A DNA stretch of 64,000 bases, from contig CAMYJO010000003.1 in the NCBI GenBank assembly GCA_947258755.1, forward strand, positions 114,871 to 178,870, given 5' to 3'. A program made the translations under genes and the position numbers. How positions within the stretch are numbered: position 1 is the first letter of the stretch; every line of letters starts with the position of its first letter. This DNA comes from an uncultured Gammaproteobacteria bacterium. GTDB lineage: Bacteria; Pseudomonadota; Gammaproteobacteria; JAADHQ01. Shown in pieces: positions 5,851-15,400 of the stretch. Below the pieces are notes generated by a model, which saw only the letters and a list, made by a program, of their open reading frames with translations, was not told the DNA's origin and did not search any database.

Positions 5851-8052
5851 TCAACTACTCCGTTTCACATCCAGTACATTCGGTAGTTGTGACATTTTAG
5901 CCAGTAAACGGCTGAGTGTTTGTATACTACTTACTTCCACGGTCAGTTTCATTTTCGCCTTATGGTCCTTGATATCGGTCATGGTATTCATACTCAGGAC
6001 ATTGATCTTTTCATCAGTCATCAGCGTGGTGATATCACGTAATAACCCCTGGCGGTCATAGGCCAGTACGGAAATATCAACAGGGTAAGTGGTTTCCTGA
6101 TGTTTGCTCCACGAGACTTCAATCAAGCGTTCATGACCCTGCCTAAGAATATTGGCACAATCAGCGCGGTGTATTGTAATACCCCTACCCTTGGTGATAT
6201 AGCCGATAATCGGATCACCAGGAGCCGGCTTACAACATCTTGCCATGGTAGTGAGCAGATTGCCGACACCATAAATTTTTACATCACCCTGAACCTCTCT
6301 GGCTTCAGTTAATATTGTCTGTTGCAGTGCTTCAGTATCAGGGTTTCGAGGTGTAGACAAATCCTGTGCTGCACCAGCAATTTGTGCAAAGCTGATATCA
6401 CCCTTACCGATCGATGCCGACAGATCTTGCGCATTCTTAAAACCCAGCTTGGTGGCTAAGGTTTCCTGGTTTAATTTACTCAGTCCAAGCCGAGCTAACT
6501 CTTTATCCAGGGCACTTTTGCCCTCGCGAATGTTCTTTTCGAGATCTTGATGGGTGAACCAGGCACGCACTTTGGCGCGAGCACGCGATGTTTTCAAATA
6601 CCCCAGGTGTGTATTCAGCCAATCTCTGCTTGGGGTACCTGCCTTGGTACTCATGATTTCTATCTGATCACCCGTCTTCAACGTATAGGTCAGTGGCACA
6701 ATAGAGCCATTGACCTTCGCACCACGACATCCATGCCCGACTTCGGTGTGTATGTGGTAAGCAAAATCCAGCGGGGAAGATCCCAAGGGAAGATCAACAA
6801 CATTACCCTTGGGCGTTAATACGTATACCCTGTCTTCAAATACCTCGGATTTAAAACGGTCTACAAATCCGTTAGCATCTGACTCCTCGTCTTTCCATTC
6901 AAGCAACTGTCTCAACCAGGTAATCTTTTGCTCATAACCCGGATCGTAACGTGAGCCTTCTTTATAGCGCCAATGTGAAGCAACGCCTAATTCTGAACGC
7001 TCATGCATTTCATGTGTCCTTATCTGGACCTCAAGTGTCTTGCCTCCCGGGCCAATGACTGCTGTATGCAAGGACTGATAGTTGTTGCCTTTAGGTGTGG
7101 CTATATAATCATCAAATTCGTTGGGAATATGCGGCCACAAGGAATGCACGATACCCAATACGGCATAACAATCAGCTACTGTATCTACCAAGACCCTGGC
7201 AGCGCTAACATCAAAAATATCATGGAAGTCGATCCCCTTCCTTTCCATCTTTTTCCAAATACTATAGATATGCTTTGGGCGACCGGTCAATTCTGCACTT
7301 ATATTTGCCTTAAGAAATTCTTTTTCCAGTATCGTGACAACCTTACTGATGAAATTTTCACGATCAAGCCGCCTTTCATCCAATAATTTTGCGATACGGG
7401 TATATTGTTCTGGCTCCAGGTATCGAAAAGACAGGTCTTCAAGCTCCCATTTGATCTGCCAGATACCCATTCGATTGGCTAACGGCGCAAATATATCCAT
7501 CGTTTCAGCAGCAATTCGTTTTCGTTTTTCAACTGTCAAGTGTGCCAAGGTGCGCATATTGTGTAAGCGGTCCGCCAATTTGATCATGATAACCCTGACA
7601 TCCTCTACCATGGCCAGCAACATCTTTCGCAAACTTTCTGAGTTATCCCATTTGTTTTTGGACTTATCCTGACTATCAGGTCTACCCCTGACTAACTCCA
7701 TCTTGGTGACGCCATCAACGAGCGTGCTGACAGAACGGCTAAATATAGATTCAATCTGTTCCAGGGTGACCGATGTGTCCTCAACAACATCATGTAAGAG
7801 CGCAGCTATGATTGACTCATAGTCCAGGTGTTGACCAATCAAAATATCCGCAACTTCAAAAACATGTATCGCGTAGGGGTCGCCAGATGCACGTTTCTGA
7901 TGTTTGTGCGCGACCAGCGCCATCGTCGCCGCCTCCCTAATCTTCTCTTGCTGATCTTGCGGGTAAAACGAATCCAGACCCTGCATCCAGTGGTCAAGCG
8001 AAAAAGCTTCTTGGTCGACTTTGCGGCCGTTTTTCTTGCTGGTACTAACCAT
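5851..8052 (-). CDS. relA: RelA-type (p)ppGpp synthetase with intact HD hydrolase motifs
   Basis: The enzyme makes (p)ppGpp from ATP and GDP/GTP during amino-acid starvation. About 733 residues carry, in order, an HD domain (about 35-190), a synthetase domain (about 235-350), a TGS domain (about 410-475), a helical/zinc-finger region and a C-terminal ACT domain (about 655-733). The synthetase has GRPKHIYSIWKKM and EFDDY (residues about 312-315), the acidic motif of RelA rather than the RxKD of bifunctional enzymes. TGS and later regions also look RelA-like (GDQIEI, SRDWLN). The HD domain nevertheless keeps HDVVED (about 87-92) and LADRLHNMRT. I chose ATG 8052; an upstream in-frame extension to 8097 looks unlike the family. 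Confidence 0.92.
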   Translation of the reverse strand: MVSTSKKNGRKVDQEAFSLDHWMQGLDSFYPQDQQEKIREAATMALVAHKHQKRASGDPYAIHVFEVADILIGQHLDYESIIAALLHDVVEDTSVTLEQIESIFSRSVSTLVDGVTKMELVRGRPDSQDKSKNKWDNSESLRKMLLAMVEDVRVIMIKLADRLHNMRTLAHLTVEKRKRIAAETMDIFAPLANRMGIWQIKWELEDLSFRYLEPEQYTRIAKLLDERRLDRENFISKVVTILEKEFLKANISAELTGRPKHIYSIWKKMERKGIDFHDIFDVSAARVLVDTVADCYAVLGIVHSLWPHIPNEFDDYIATPKGNNYQSLHTAVIGPGGKTLEVQIRTHEMHERSELGVASHWRYKEGSRYDPGYEQKITWLRQLLEWKDEESDANGFVDRFKSEVFEDRVYVLTPKGNVVDLPLGSSPLDFAYHIHTEVGHGCRGAKVNGSIVPLTYTLKTGDQIEIMSTKAGTPSRDWLNTHLGYLKTSRARAKVRAWFTHQDLEKNIREGKSALDKELARLGLSKLNQETLATKLGFKNAQDLSASIGKGDISFAQIAGAAQDLSTPRNPDTEALQQTILTEAREVQGDVKIYGVGNLLTTMARCCKPAPGDPIIGYITKGRGITIHRADCANILRQGHERLIEVSWSKHQETTYPVDISVLAYDRQGLLRDITTLMTDEKINVLSMNTMTDIKDHKAKMKLTVEVSSIQTLSRLLAKMSQLPNVLDVKRSS

Positions 8053-8259
8053 CACATTTCCAGAGGCTTCGTAAGAACAAAGCCAAAATCGACACAAAGA
8101 TTGGATTATATAAATTCATAGACTTCATATTAGTCAACTAAATGACATAAGTAAAATAACAACGGCATATACCGTAACGTTATAAACATAAGGCTCGACC
8201 GTACTAGAGCTGCACTCTAACAGCCTGCAATGATCGTCAGACTGGATTTACAAAAAACC

Positions 8260-9279
8260 CTAGTGCCTATTGTTCCATTCGGCAAGGCTCTTGTATTTAT
8301 TATACGCGCCACTGGTTATATAGTTAAAAATATTATTTAAGCGATTGAAATGAGCGACGGATGCGAGCCGCAGGACTTCATTACCGAACTCATCATAAAA
8401 CACCAGGGTTGGCGTATAAAATATTCCGAGCGATTCTGCCCAGCTAAGGGACGTAGTCTTTTTTCCGCTGACATCCAATACTGGTTCCTGGCTCCACATA
8501 TCCAGTTGAACAATGTCAAAATTATGCATTCTACTGGCAAGTGCGGCTGACGAAAATGCATCAGCATGCAGTACATCGCATGCATGACAATTTGCCTGTT
8601 CGAATAAAACCATCAGCGGCCTCTGCGCCTTGATTTTATTTCGAGCCAGAATATAAGGTTTAGTCATTGCATACGGCATGTAATCAAGACTGTCTTTATC
8701 TGTCCTGTCCAGCTTATCGGCTCGAGCAAAATAACTTCTGAATGTCTCTTTTAAATAATGCTGGTCGGCAACAAACTCAAGCGCAGCACTAACGGTATAT
8801 GGAGTATAATAACCAACCATGCGATGGACTTCTTTACCATCAAGATTATAGAAGATCAGTGTTGGAGTAAAATTTGCTTTGCGCTGAACGGAGAATTGCT
8901 TCTCTGTCATTGCTTCACCAGAAACAAGGGTTACACTTCGATTTCCGCGGACATCGATTGCAACCACATTAAAATTTTCCTGGGTATAATTAACGATATC
9001 AGGTTTGGTAAAATTCACTTCTAGCAGTGCTTTGCAGTAAGGACACTTTTCCATACCAAAATAGAGTATCAGGCCTTTTTTCCCCTCCATCTTGGCTTCA
9101 TCTAGATCTTCTTTGATGTCGAGAAAACTTAATTTGAACCAGTCAGGCTTCTTAATCGGCTCATCGAGAATAGTATCATCAAAACCGGTCTCTCCTATTT
9201 CAATTTCTGCCGCTAGAAGCGTTTGCGATAAAAACAACGGCAGCAGTAAATAGATAGCATGCTTGAAAAATATATTCAT
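8260..9279 (-). CDS. Exported protein with two thioredoxin-like domains (CPYC and CHAC)
   Basis: A signal peptide (about residues 1-24, ending LLAAE) is followed by two thioredoxin-like folds. The first (about 45-165) has the redox motif CPYC and the cis-Pro region FTPTLIFY. The second (about 205-320) has CHAC and YTPTLVFY. The N-terminal domain resembles SoxW/YyaL-like periplasmic thioredoxins. This suggests a periplasmic thiol-disulfide reductase, but substrate and partner are unknown. A GTG at 9300 with an AGGG element upstream is an alternative start adding seven residues. The gene stands alone: relA lies 207 bp downstream and the PilZ-like gene ends 85 bp upstream of the start region. 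Confidence 0.8.
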   Translation of the reverse strand: MNIFFKHAIYLLLPLFLSQTLLAAEIEIGETGFDDTILDEPIKKPDWFKLSFLDIKEDLDEAKMEGKKGLILYFGMEKCPYCKALLEVNFTKPDIVNYTQENFNVVAIDVRGNRSVTLVSGEAMTEKQFSVQRKANFTPTLIFYNLDGKEVHRMVGYYTPYTVSAALEFVADQHYLKETFRSYFARADKLDRTDKDSLDYMPYAMTKPYILARNKIKAQRPLMVLFEQANCHACDVLHADAFSSAALASRMHNFDIVQLDMWSQEPVLDVSGKKTTSLSWAESLGIFYTPTLVFYDEFGNEVLRLASVAHFNRLNNIFNYITSGAYNKYKSLAEWNNRH

Positions 9280-9384
9280 AACTTTAAGGTAATACAACAC
9301 AATTTCACCCTGATAATCTCTAAATCTATAGCCCAGGACAAACTCACTTAAACAACCCGTGTAGGCAACAAGGAATTCAGGCCA

Positions 9385-11127
9385 TTATTTCAAAACTGGC
9401 GAACGCACCTCAAACGTAATAAATCCGTTCTTCGTTTCGATTGACTCTCCTAATCTAACCGGTAGATTATCTGACTTTCGCTTGATAATAACGGGCGATC
9501 CTTGTACAAAACTTACACCACGTGGCAGGATAATTTGCCAAATTTGATTCAGGTCCTGTATCAGTATCCCTGATAACTGATCTTTAATGCTGTGACCATG
9601 GCCCGGCTCCAAAATTCCTACCGCTTCAGCCAAGACAGACATCTTCACTAGCGCAACATCCAGCTGACCATCAGCGCTTCGGTCGAGACGCGTGATATAA
9701 CCGATTTGTAAATCAGCTTGAGTAGAGTCCTCATGGTTTCGAAGAGCAACGACCTCTCCTACTTCAATAGCATGCATATACCTGGTTTCATTTGTTCGCA
9801 TCAGAATACCAGTTTCACTTTCATTCACAATAAGCCATTGGCATTCCAACTCATCAGTAGGATTATCAACGAGCAATGATGAGTGTCTTGCGGCTGCATC
9901 ATGAAATCCAGAATCTGCTCCGTTAGTACCTCTGTCAAATTCCATTTCGAATAACAATCGATAACATTCCGAAAATCCCGAATACAAGTCAACCGACCTA
10001 CTACCGTATAAGGTCTGCCGTTCGCAACCGCGCTTAGATTCGGATAGCATTTTTCTTAATAAGCTCAACAGGCCTTGATTATCGCTGAGCTCTGCTACCT
10101 TCGTTTGTGGTTGCATACGCTTTTTCTCTTCGTCACCGATAAACAACTTCTTATGAATCTCTTCTATGTCCTGCTCAATCTGAGCGTCTAAACGGGTAAG
10201 GTTAATATAGCAACATCTTTCATTATTCAATTCTGAGAAAACCGGTGCCTGGTCCAAATCAGCGTAACTAATGATGAATTTCTGAAATGCTTCCTCCGGT
10301 TCACCGATACTAATATCAATCAATCCTTCGTATTTATGCAGGTACTGCTCCACCGTCTGATTGGAATTTGATGGCCAACTGGTAATATCCAATGAGCCAA
10401 AAATCTGCACCGAAACAAAAAGTGAAAACACACTACGACTGGAATTCGCCTCACTCAATATTCCTGATGCTGTGAACAAGGCCAGTTCGGGCGTTAAGGC
10501 GATATGCTTGGATGCGTCAAAAGTCGCTTCATAAATGAAAAATAGCGCATTAAAATCTTTCCATTCCTGAGCCGACAATTTCTGAAAGCGCAACGCCAAC
10601 AAGCGCTGTAACCAAAGTGTTAATTCCATGATGCGCACAGCACAATGATCCACTCTAGCTATTTGCGCAGTAAGTTTACGCACCGGTAATCCTGCATCTG
10701 CAGCTAGACAGGTCTTGTATGACTGCATCAGGTTACGAAGTAATGATATAGTTGCCGTTAATGCAGTCTTGCGTTCATTGCTTTCCGGTAGACTGGTTCC
10801 ATTGCTAAGATATTTTCGGTAAAGGTTGGCTATTGATTCCGAGGTTGTGTTCAGTACTAAATCGGTAAGGTCCAGGCGCAGTTGCGTTTTTATTTCATAC
10901 CTATTCAACTGGTCCAGGTAATTCCCACCCTCCTGCACTTGCCGGCTGTTATCGATAACGAGGTCATCCAGTTGTTCCTGCAATCGTGTAGTGCTTATAT
11001 CAAAGCCCTTGGGCTTGGCGGCTAGCCGGGGTAACTTGAAGTCGATATATTCTTCGCTCAACTCACAAAGCAATCGCACATCATCCTTGCGAGCAGATAA
11101 CTTTATATTGGAAAGAAAATGCTTCAT
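9385..11127 (-). CDS. Large cytoplasmic protein with C-terminal PilZ-like region, function unknown
   Basis: I do not recognise this 580-residue protein with certainty. The first 400 residues are predicted to be mainly helical, with no signal peptide and no membrane segment. The C-terminal part (about 425-575) is beta-rich. It includes CQWLIVNESETGILMR and VGEVVALRN, which resemble the second half of a degenerate PilZ barrel; the clear RxxxR motif is missing. Proteins of this size with a PilZ-like tail occur in environmental gamma- and betaproteobacteria without known function. c-di-GMP binding is therefore only a possibility. The coding frame is strong, since it is long and free of stops. Confidence 0.6.
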   Translation of the reverse strand: MKHFLSNIKLSARKDDVRLLCELSEEYIDFKLPRLAAKPKGFDISTTRLQEQLDDLVIDNSRQVQEGGNYLDQLNRYEIKTQLRLDLTDLVLNTTSESIANLYRKYLSNGTSLPESNERKTALTATISLLRNLMQSYKTCLAADAGLPVRKLTAQIARVDHCAVRIMELTLWLQRLLALRFQKLSAQEWKDFNALFFIYEATFDASKHIALTPELALFTASGILSEANSSRSVFSLFVSVQIFGSLDITSWPSNSNQTVEQYLHKYEGLIDISIGEPEEAFQKFIISYADLDQAPVFSELNNERCCYINLTRLDAQIEQDIEEIHKKLFIGDEEKKRMQPQTKVAELSDNQGLLSLLRKMLSESKRGCERQTLYGSRSVDLYSGFSECYRLLFEMEFDRGTNGADSGFHDAAARHSSLLVDNPTDELECQWLIVNESETGILMRTNETRYMHAIEVGEVVALRNHEDSTQADLQIGYITRLDRSADGQLDVALVKMSVLAEAVGILEPGHGHSIKDQLSGILIQDLNQIWQIILPRGVSFVQGSPVIIKRKSDNLPVRLGESIETKNGFITFEVRSPVLK

Positions 11128-11271
11128 ATCTCTTTTTACAATTAATTCAACAGGTTAACAATACTACACTCAGAATAATCTATTTATTGAAAAACTGCTA
11201 TCAATTTCTCCACACCAAGAGAAACCTTTATCTGTTTGTTTTTTATGGTTATTTTTGCTATTAGAAATGTT

Positions 11272-11505
11272 TCAGACTACTTTGACCAGGGAAATTAGTT
11301 TATTCTCTGCGTTAAACACCAGTTGAAAACGACCATGCACACCGTTTTCACTGACAAAGCGCTGAATAAATTGTGCTGGAAACTGGATCCTTTGATTATC
11401 TTCTGTCGTGACCATTATCTGGCGAACATAACCCTTATAATACAATAAACATTCTGCATGACTTAGATTTAGGGTAAAAAATAATGTTCTCGTTTGTCTG
11501 TTCAT
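11272..11505 (-). CDS. DUF2835 family small protein
   Basis: The 77-residue protein fits the DUF2835 pattern: an N-terminal TLFFTLNLSHAECLLYYKG, then VTTEDNQRIQFPAQFIQRFV and GRFQLVFNAENKLISL. Function is unknown. I chose ATG 11505 because it starts right at the conserved region; an extension to 11565 would run through the divergent neighbour. The start is 15 bp from the start of the plus-strand gene at 11521, so the two genes are divergent and share a very short control region. Confidence 0.82.
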   Translation of the reverse strand: MNRQTRTLFFTLNLSHAECLLYYKGYVRQIMVTTEDNQRIQFPAQFIQRFVSENGVHGRFQLVFNAENKLISLVKVV

Positions 11506-11520
11506 TGCTGGATTATTATT

Positions 11521-11865
11521 ATGTCTGAACTCGAATATTTTCTGGAACAAGATTCTACTGAGCAAGAAGCAGTCTTTTCATTTAAAGGTCACTTTCAACA
11601 TGCACCTGTCACCTGGCATGTTCATTTAATGACGTGTCAGAGCGAGGTAGCACAAACACCCCCTCATCAGCAATCCAACCAACAGTTTATCGACATTGAG
11701 AAAGATCGGCAAGAAGGTCATTACCAGGCAAAAATATGCCTGAACATAGCCAAGGTCAATGATGCTGCAATATTAAAAACCATGATCATGCTCCGTCAGT
11801 ATAAAAACCTGTCCGAGGGACGTCATGAATATAGTGCTACAATTCAAGCTCCCTTGGATAAATAA
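11521..11865 (+). CDS. Hypothetical protein of 114 residues
   Basis: I do not recognise this gene. The protein begins MSELEYFLEQDSTEQEAVFSF and has an alternating pattern that suggests a small mixed alpha/beta fold. It has no signal peptide, membrane segment or cysteine motif. The central part is Gln/His-rich (PPHQQSNQQ). The start at 11521 is divergent from DUF2835, and the stop overlaps the end of the NERD gene by 22 bp in convergent orientation. Coding status is supported by its clean fit between neighbours, but not by homology I can name. Confidence 0.55.
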   Translation: MSELEYFLEQDSTEQEAVFSFKGHFQHAPVTWHVHLMTCQSEVAQTPPHQQSNQQFIDIEKDRQEGHYQAKICLNIAKVNDAAILKTMIMLRQYKNLSEGRHEYSATIQAPLDK

Positions 11866-12413
11866 GTCTGCAATTGCAGCCACATAATCATTCCTGCTTC
11901 AGAAATATCCGAAGCTTTCGTTTTGCTGAAAATGTTCTTTAATTCTTTTAGAAGCAAAACATTCTGCGGCCGACCCTTGGGGAAATCCGCCTTATCCGTA
12001 AACAGGATAACGGTATCTATCTTTTCATTACCAATGACCTGGCGTAACAGTTCAACTTTTCGCTCAAGCTCAAAAAAAGGATTGGCGAATTTGTAGCTTT
12101 TACTTCCAATCACCTGGGTCCATTCGTTGATTTGTTCAGAAGCGTATATATGTCCAGCGTAATCCTTAAATTCAAGCACCAAAATACCATCCTTACGTAG
12201 CAGTATATAGTCAAAATAGGCGTATTGGTCCTCACCCATATCCAACGGAACTTCCTGCAGATGGGCGCCTGATATTTTATTGACAATACGTTTAGTACTT
12301 CTTTTTTGACTGTTATTTATAAAGCTCCGGGACATAAAATAAATACCCACCAACAATAACAGGCATAAAAGCGATAATGCAGCCATCTCATACATGTTTA
12401 ATACATCCAGCAT
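11844..12413 (-). CDS. Membrane-anchored NERD-domain (nuclease-related) protein
   Basis: The 189-residue protein has one N-terminal membrane helix (about residues 9-28), then a NERD domain (about 38-150). Typical elements are YAYFDYILLRKDGILVLEFKDYAGHIYA, containing the Asp and ExK-type residues of the restriction-endonuclease-like fold, and WTQVIGSKSYKFANPF. NERD domains are predicted nucleases linked to DNA processing. The gene lies 61 bp downstream of the addA-like gene on the same strand, so it could be the third gene of that operon. Confidence 0.8.
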   Translation of the reverse strand: MLDVLNMYEMAALSLLCLLLLVGIYFMSRSFINNSQKRSTKRIVNKISGAHLQEVPLDMGEDQYAYFDYILLRKDGILVLEFKDYAGHIYASEQINEWTQVIGSKSYKFANPFFELERKVELLRQVIGNEKIDTVILFTDKADFPKGRPQNVLLLKELKNIFSKTKASDISEAGMIMWLQLQTYLSKGA

Positions 12414-12474
12414 TCACAGCTTCCCATAACTTAAATCGATACTCATTACTAAAAAAAACCGTATTCTACTGCAT

Positions 12475-15400
12475 TTATCCATCATATGACCACTCCCTCC
12501 ATGCCTGTAACAATGGGAAATACAGGCCAAGCCGTATTGGCCTGGCATCCATAAGGCGGACTATCTGTGCATAGGTTTCCAGCTGCTGACGATAACGTTC
12601 TTTTTCCCTATCCAGGAATTCATTGACACCAGTACCCGAGTGACCGCCTGTCTTGTAATCTATAATCCAGCGCACACCTTCTTTATCAATAAAGGTACGG
12701 TCGATAACGATATGCTTCAATCCGTCGTCCAAGCGCCCTGTCAATGCATACTCTGAGCGCGCGTCTTGTTGAGAAAGGTCCATAATCCATTGCCCCCTTG
12801 AATCATCGATAATATTCTTTATTGCGGTTATCACTTTGGCGGTCGCGGTCTTAACATCTGCATGACCCACACCTAATTGCAATAATAGATTTTCACATCG
12901 AGGCAGGAAGGCTTCAGCATTACACCTACCAGGATCATCTGCAGGCAGAGTGCTAATTTGATTTAATACTTCATGCACGACCGTACCGACATGCCGGGCG
13001 GTCTCACTGGCCCAGTCAAATTCAAGTAATTCCTCCTCGGCTACGACCAATCCAGAAGATTGTTGCCAAGAGTCTGGCGCCTCCGGCAATATCCATTCTA
13101 GCGGTAATCGTCGAAATGATTGCGCATAAACCTGGTGTTTATTCCTTGTGTCCGTTTCTGAGACAGTCTCCAGACTGTCGACATAACGCGCAAACACTTC
13201 CTCATACTCCTTACGAACACTAGGCCAGAGAGCGGACAACAGCGAAGCGGATGCCGGACTACGTAACTCAGCCACATCGTCATTTATAACATAGTTGACA
13301 TGCCCCATTAGGTGTAATCGTTGCCGCGCACGGGTTGAGGCAACATATAATAAACGACCATTTTCAAATAAGGATTTCTGTTTTTCGAAGTCAGCCAGCA
13401 ACTGATATTTACGATTTAAGCCTGCACCCGCTTGCCTGATCGGTGCCATCAACAAATCATTAGCGTCAGGTTTACGTGGTCTCTCAAACCATTTCATCAG
13501 ATCATTGTCATTGTTGGCAGGCCGATAGCCTAGCCCCGGCATAATAACGGTATCAAATTCCAGCCCCTTGGACTTATGCATCGTCATAATCTGCAGGGAC
13601 TCATCGGCCTTGACATCCGGTAAGGCAAACAGTTTTTCAATCGACCTGAATAGCTCCCTACTTCTGTCAGATAAAGGAGCTGACTCTATTTTCTCAAGCA
13701 ATTGAAAAAAGACTTCTGCATCTTCGAGGTCATTATCATTGGCCAGACTGGCCGGCCCTCCTAACATACACCAACTGCCTTCTATCCAGTCGCGCAGACT
13801 CCTGCGCTGACTATTATCCATAGCCTGCTGAAGTATGCCTGCAAGCCGATTTAGAAGCTTCTGACCCGTAGCGCTCAGCGATTCTACAACTGTAGTGTCT
13901 GACATTAATTCCACAACAGTACGCGGATCTTCGACTGCACATAAAGCATGTAAATCTGCCAGATCCAGGCCACACCAGGGCGCACGCAAAATTCCAAGCC
14001 AGGCAAGCCTATCCGCAGGCTGGGTCAAGGCCCCAAATAATGCCAACAAATCCTGGATAACGGCTCGCTGCGACAAGGCTTCTATTTCAACGGCTCGGTA
14101 GCTCAGAGATGCTTCCTTTAAAGTCCTGACAATCTCCAGCAAGTGAGTTCGCCCACGCACCAGGATTGCTATACTACCCTGCGGATTCTGCTGTCGGGCT
14201 TGCTCAATGATTTCACAGATCTGTTCTGCTTCTGCCGTCTCCTGTTTGCCGAAATAGGGATATAATTGGCAGGCGGGCCCTGGTAACGCTTGATGAAAGG
14301 CGGTTGAGTCGACATAGCGCACAGCACCTATTTCCATGTCGTCATGAGCAGGCATAATGCAACTGAAATGACTGTTGACCCAATCGATTATGCCTGCCTG
14401 TGAACGGAAGTTGACTTGCAAATTCACCGCCTGCAAACTGAGTTCGCCTATGCCGCTCTGCCATGTCTCAAGGAACAGGCCAACTTCGGCTTCGCGAAAG
14501 AGATAAATTGACTGCATTGGATCGCCTACCAGAAAAAGGCTCCTGCCATCGCCATCCTGCCAACCCACCGTTAAGCTTTTCAATAATTCAAACTGTGATT
14601 GCGATGTATCCTGAAATTCATCAACCAGGATATGACTGATTCGATAATCAAGGGCCAGCGCCAGGTCGGTCGGAGATTCCTCATCCCCAAGGGCCTGTAT
14701 CGCCGCACGGGACATCGCGGTAAAATCAACGCTACCGGTCTCGCTGAATACCAGTTCCAGCTGTGCCGCAGACAGCCGCAGCAGCTCAAACAGGGCCTGC
14801 AAGGTTTGCCACTCGTCATCACTGTATTGTGGATCAGGTAAATGCCGTATTGTCTGTAATTTTTCAACAGCTTCAGGATAATCTTGCATTATTTGCAGTA
14901 ATGCTTGCATGCGCGCCTTCATTTCGACAAATAATGCCTGCTCCGGCTCTGATGTTGCGGCCGTTTTGGCTGGAAAGCCCTGGCGTTTATTAACGGTCTT
15001 ACGCACACGTCCTTCAGCAGTCAGGAGCATATTGGCAAGGGTCCTCCAGATAGGCAAAGCAGCGAGCTGGTCGTCTGCAAAATCCTCGCCCATAGTCATG
15101 GCCACCACCAAGCTTGGCGATTCACCCCCATCCTGATGTGCTAAGGAGAATCGTAAGATTTCCAACAACTCGCTATTGTGCTCACTGGGCCAAACTGACT
15201 GCAAATCATTCAGCATGGTCTCTATCAATCGACCCAGGGCCGCCTCCAGACTATGCCGGTCTATATCAGGGTGCTCGGGGTCAGCTACGTGCCGCAACCA
15301 TTGCTCACGCTTGGACAGCATTTTACAAATCAAGCGCTGCAGATACTCCATACGGTTGTCAAGGTGTGACAACAAATGAGCGATAGACTCAGACCAGGCA

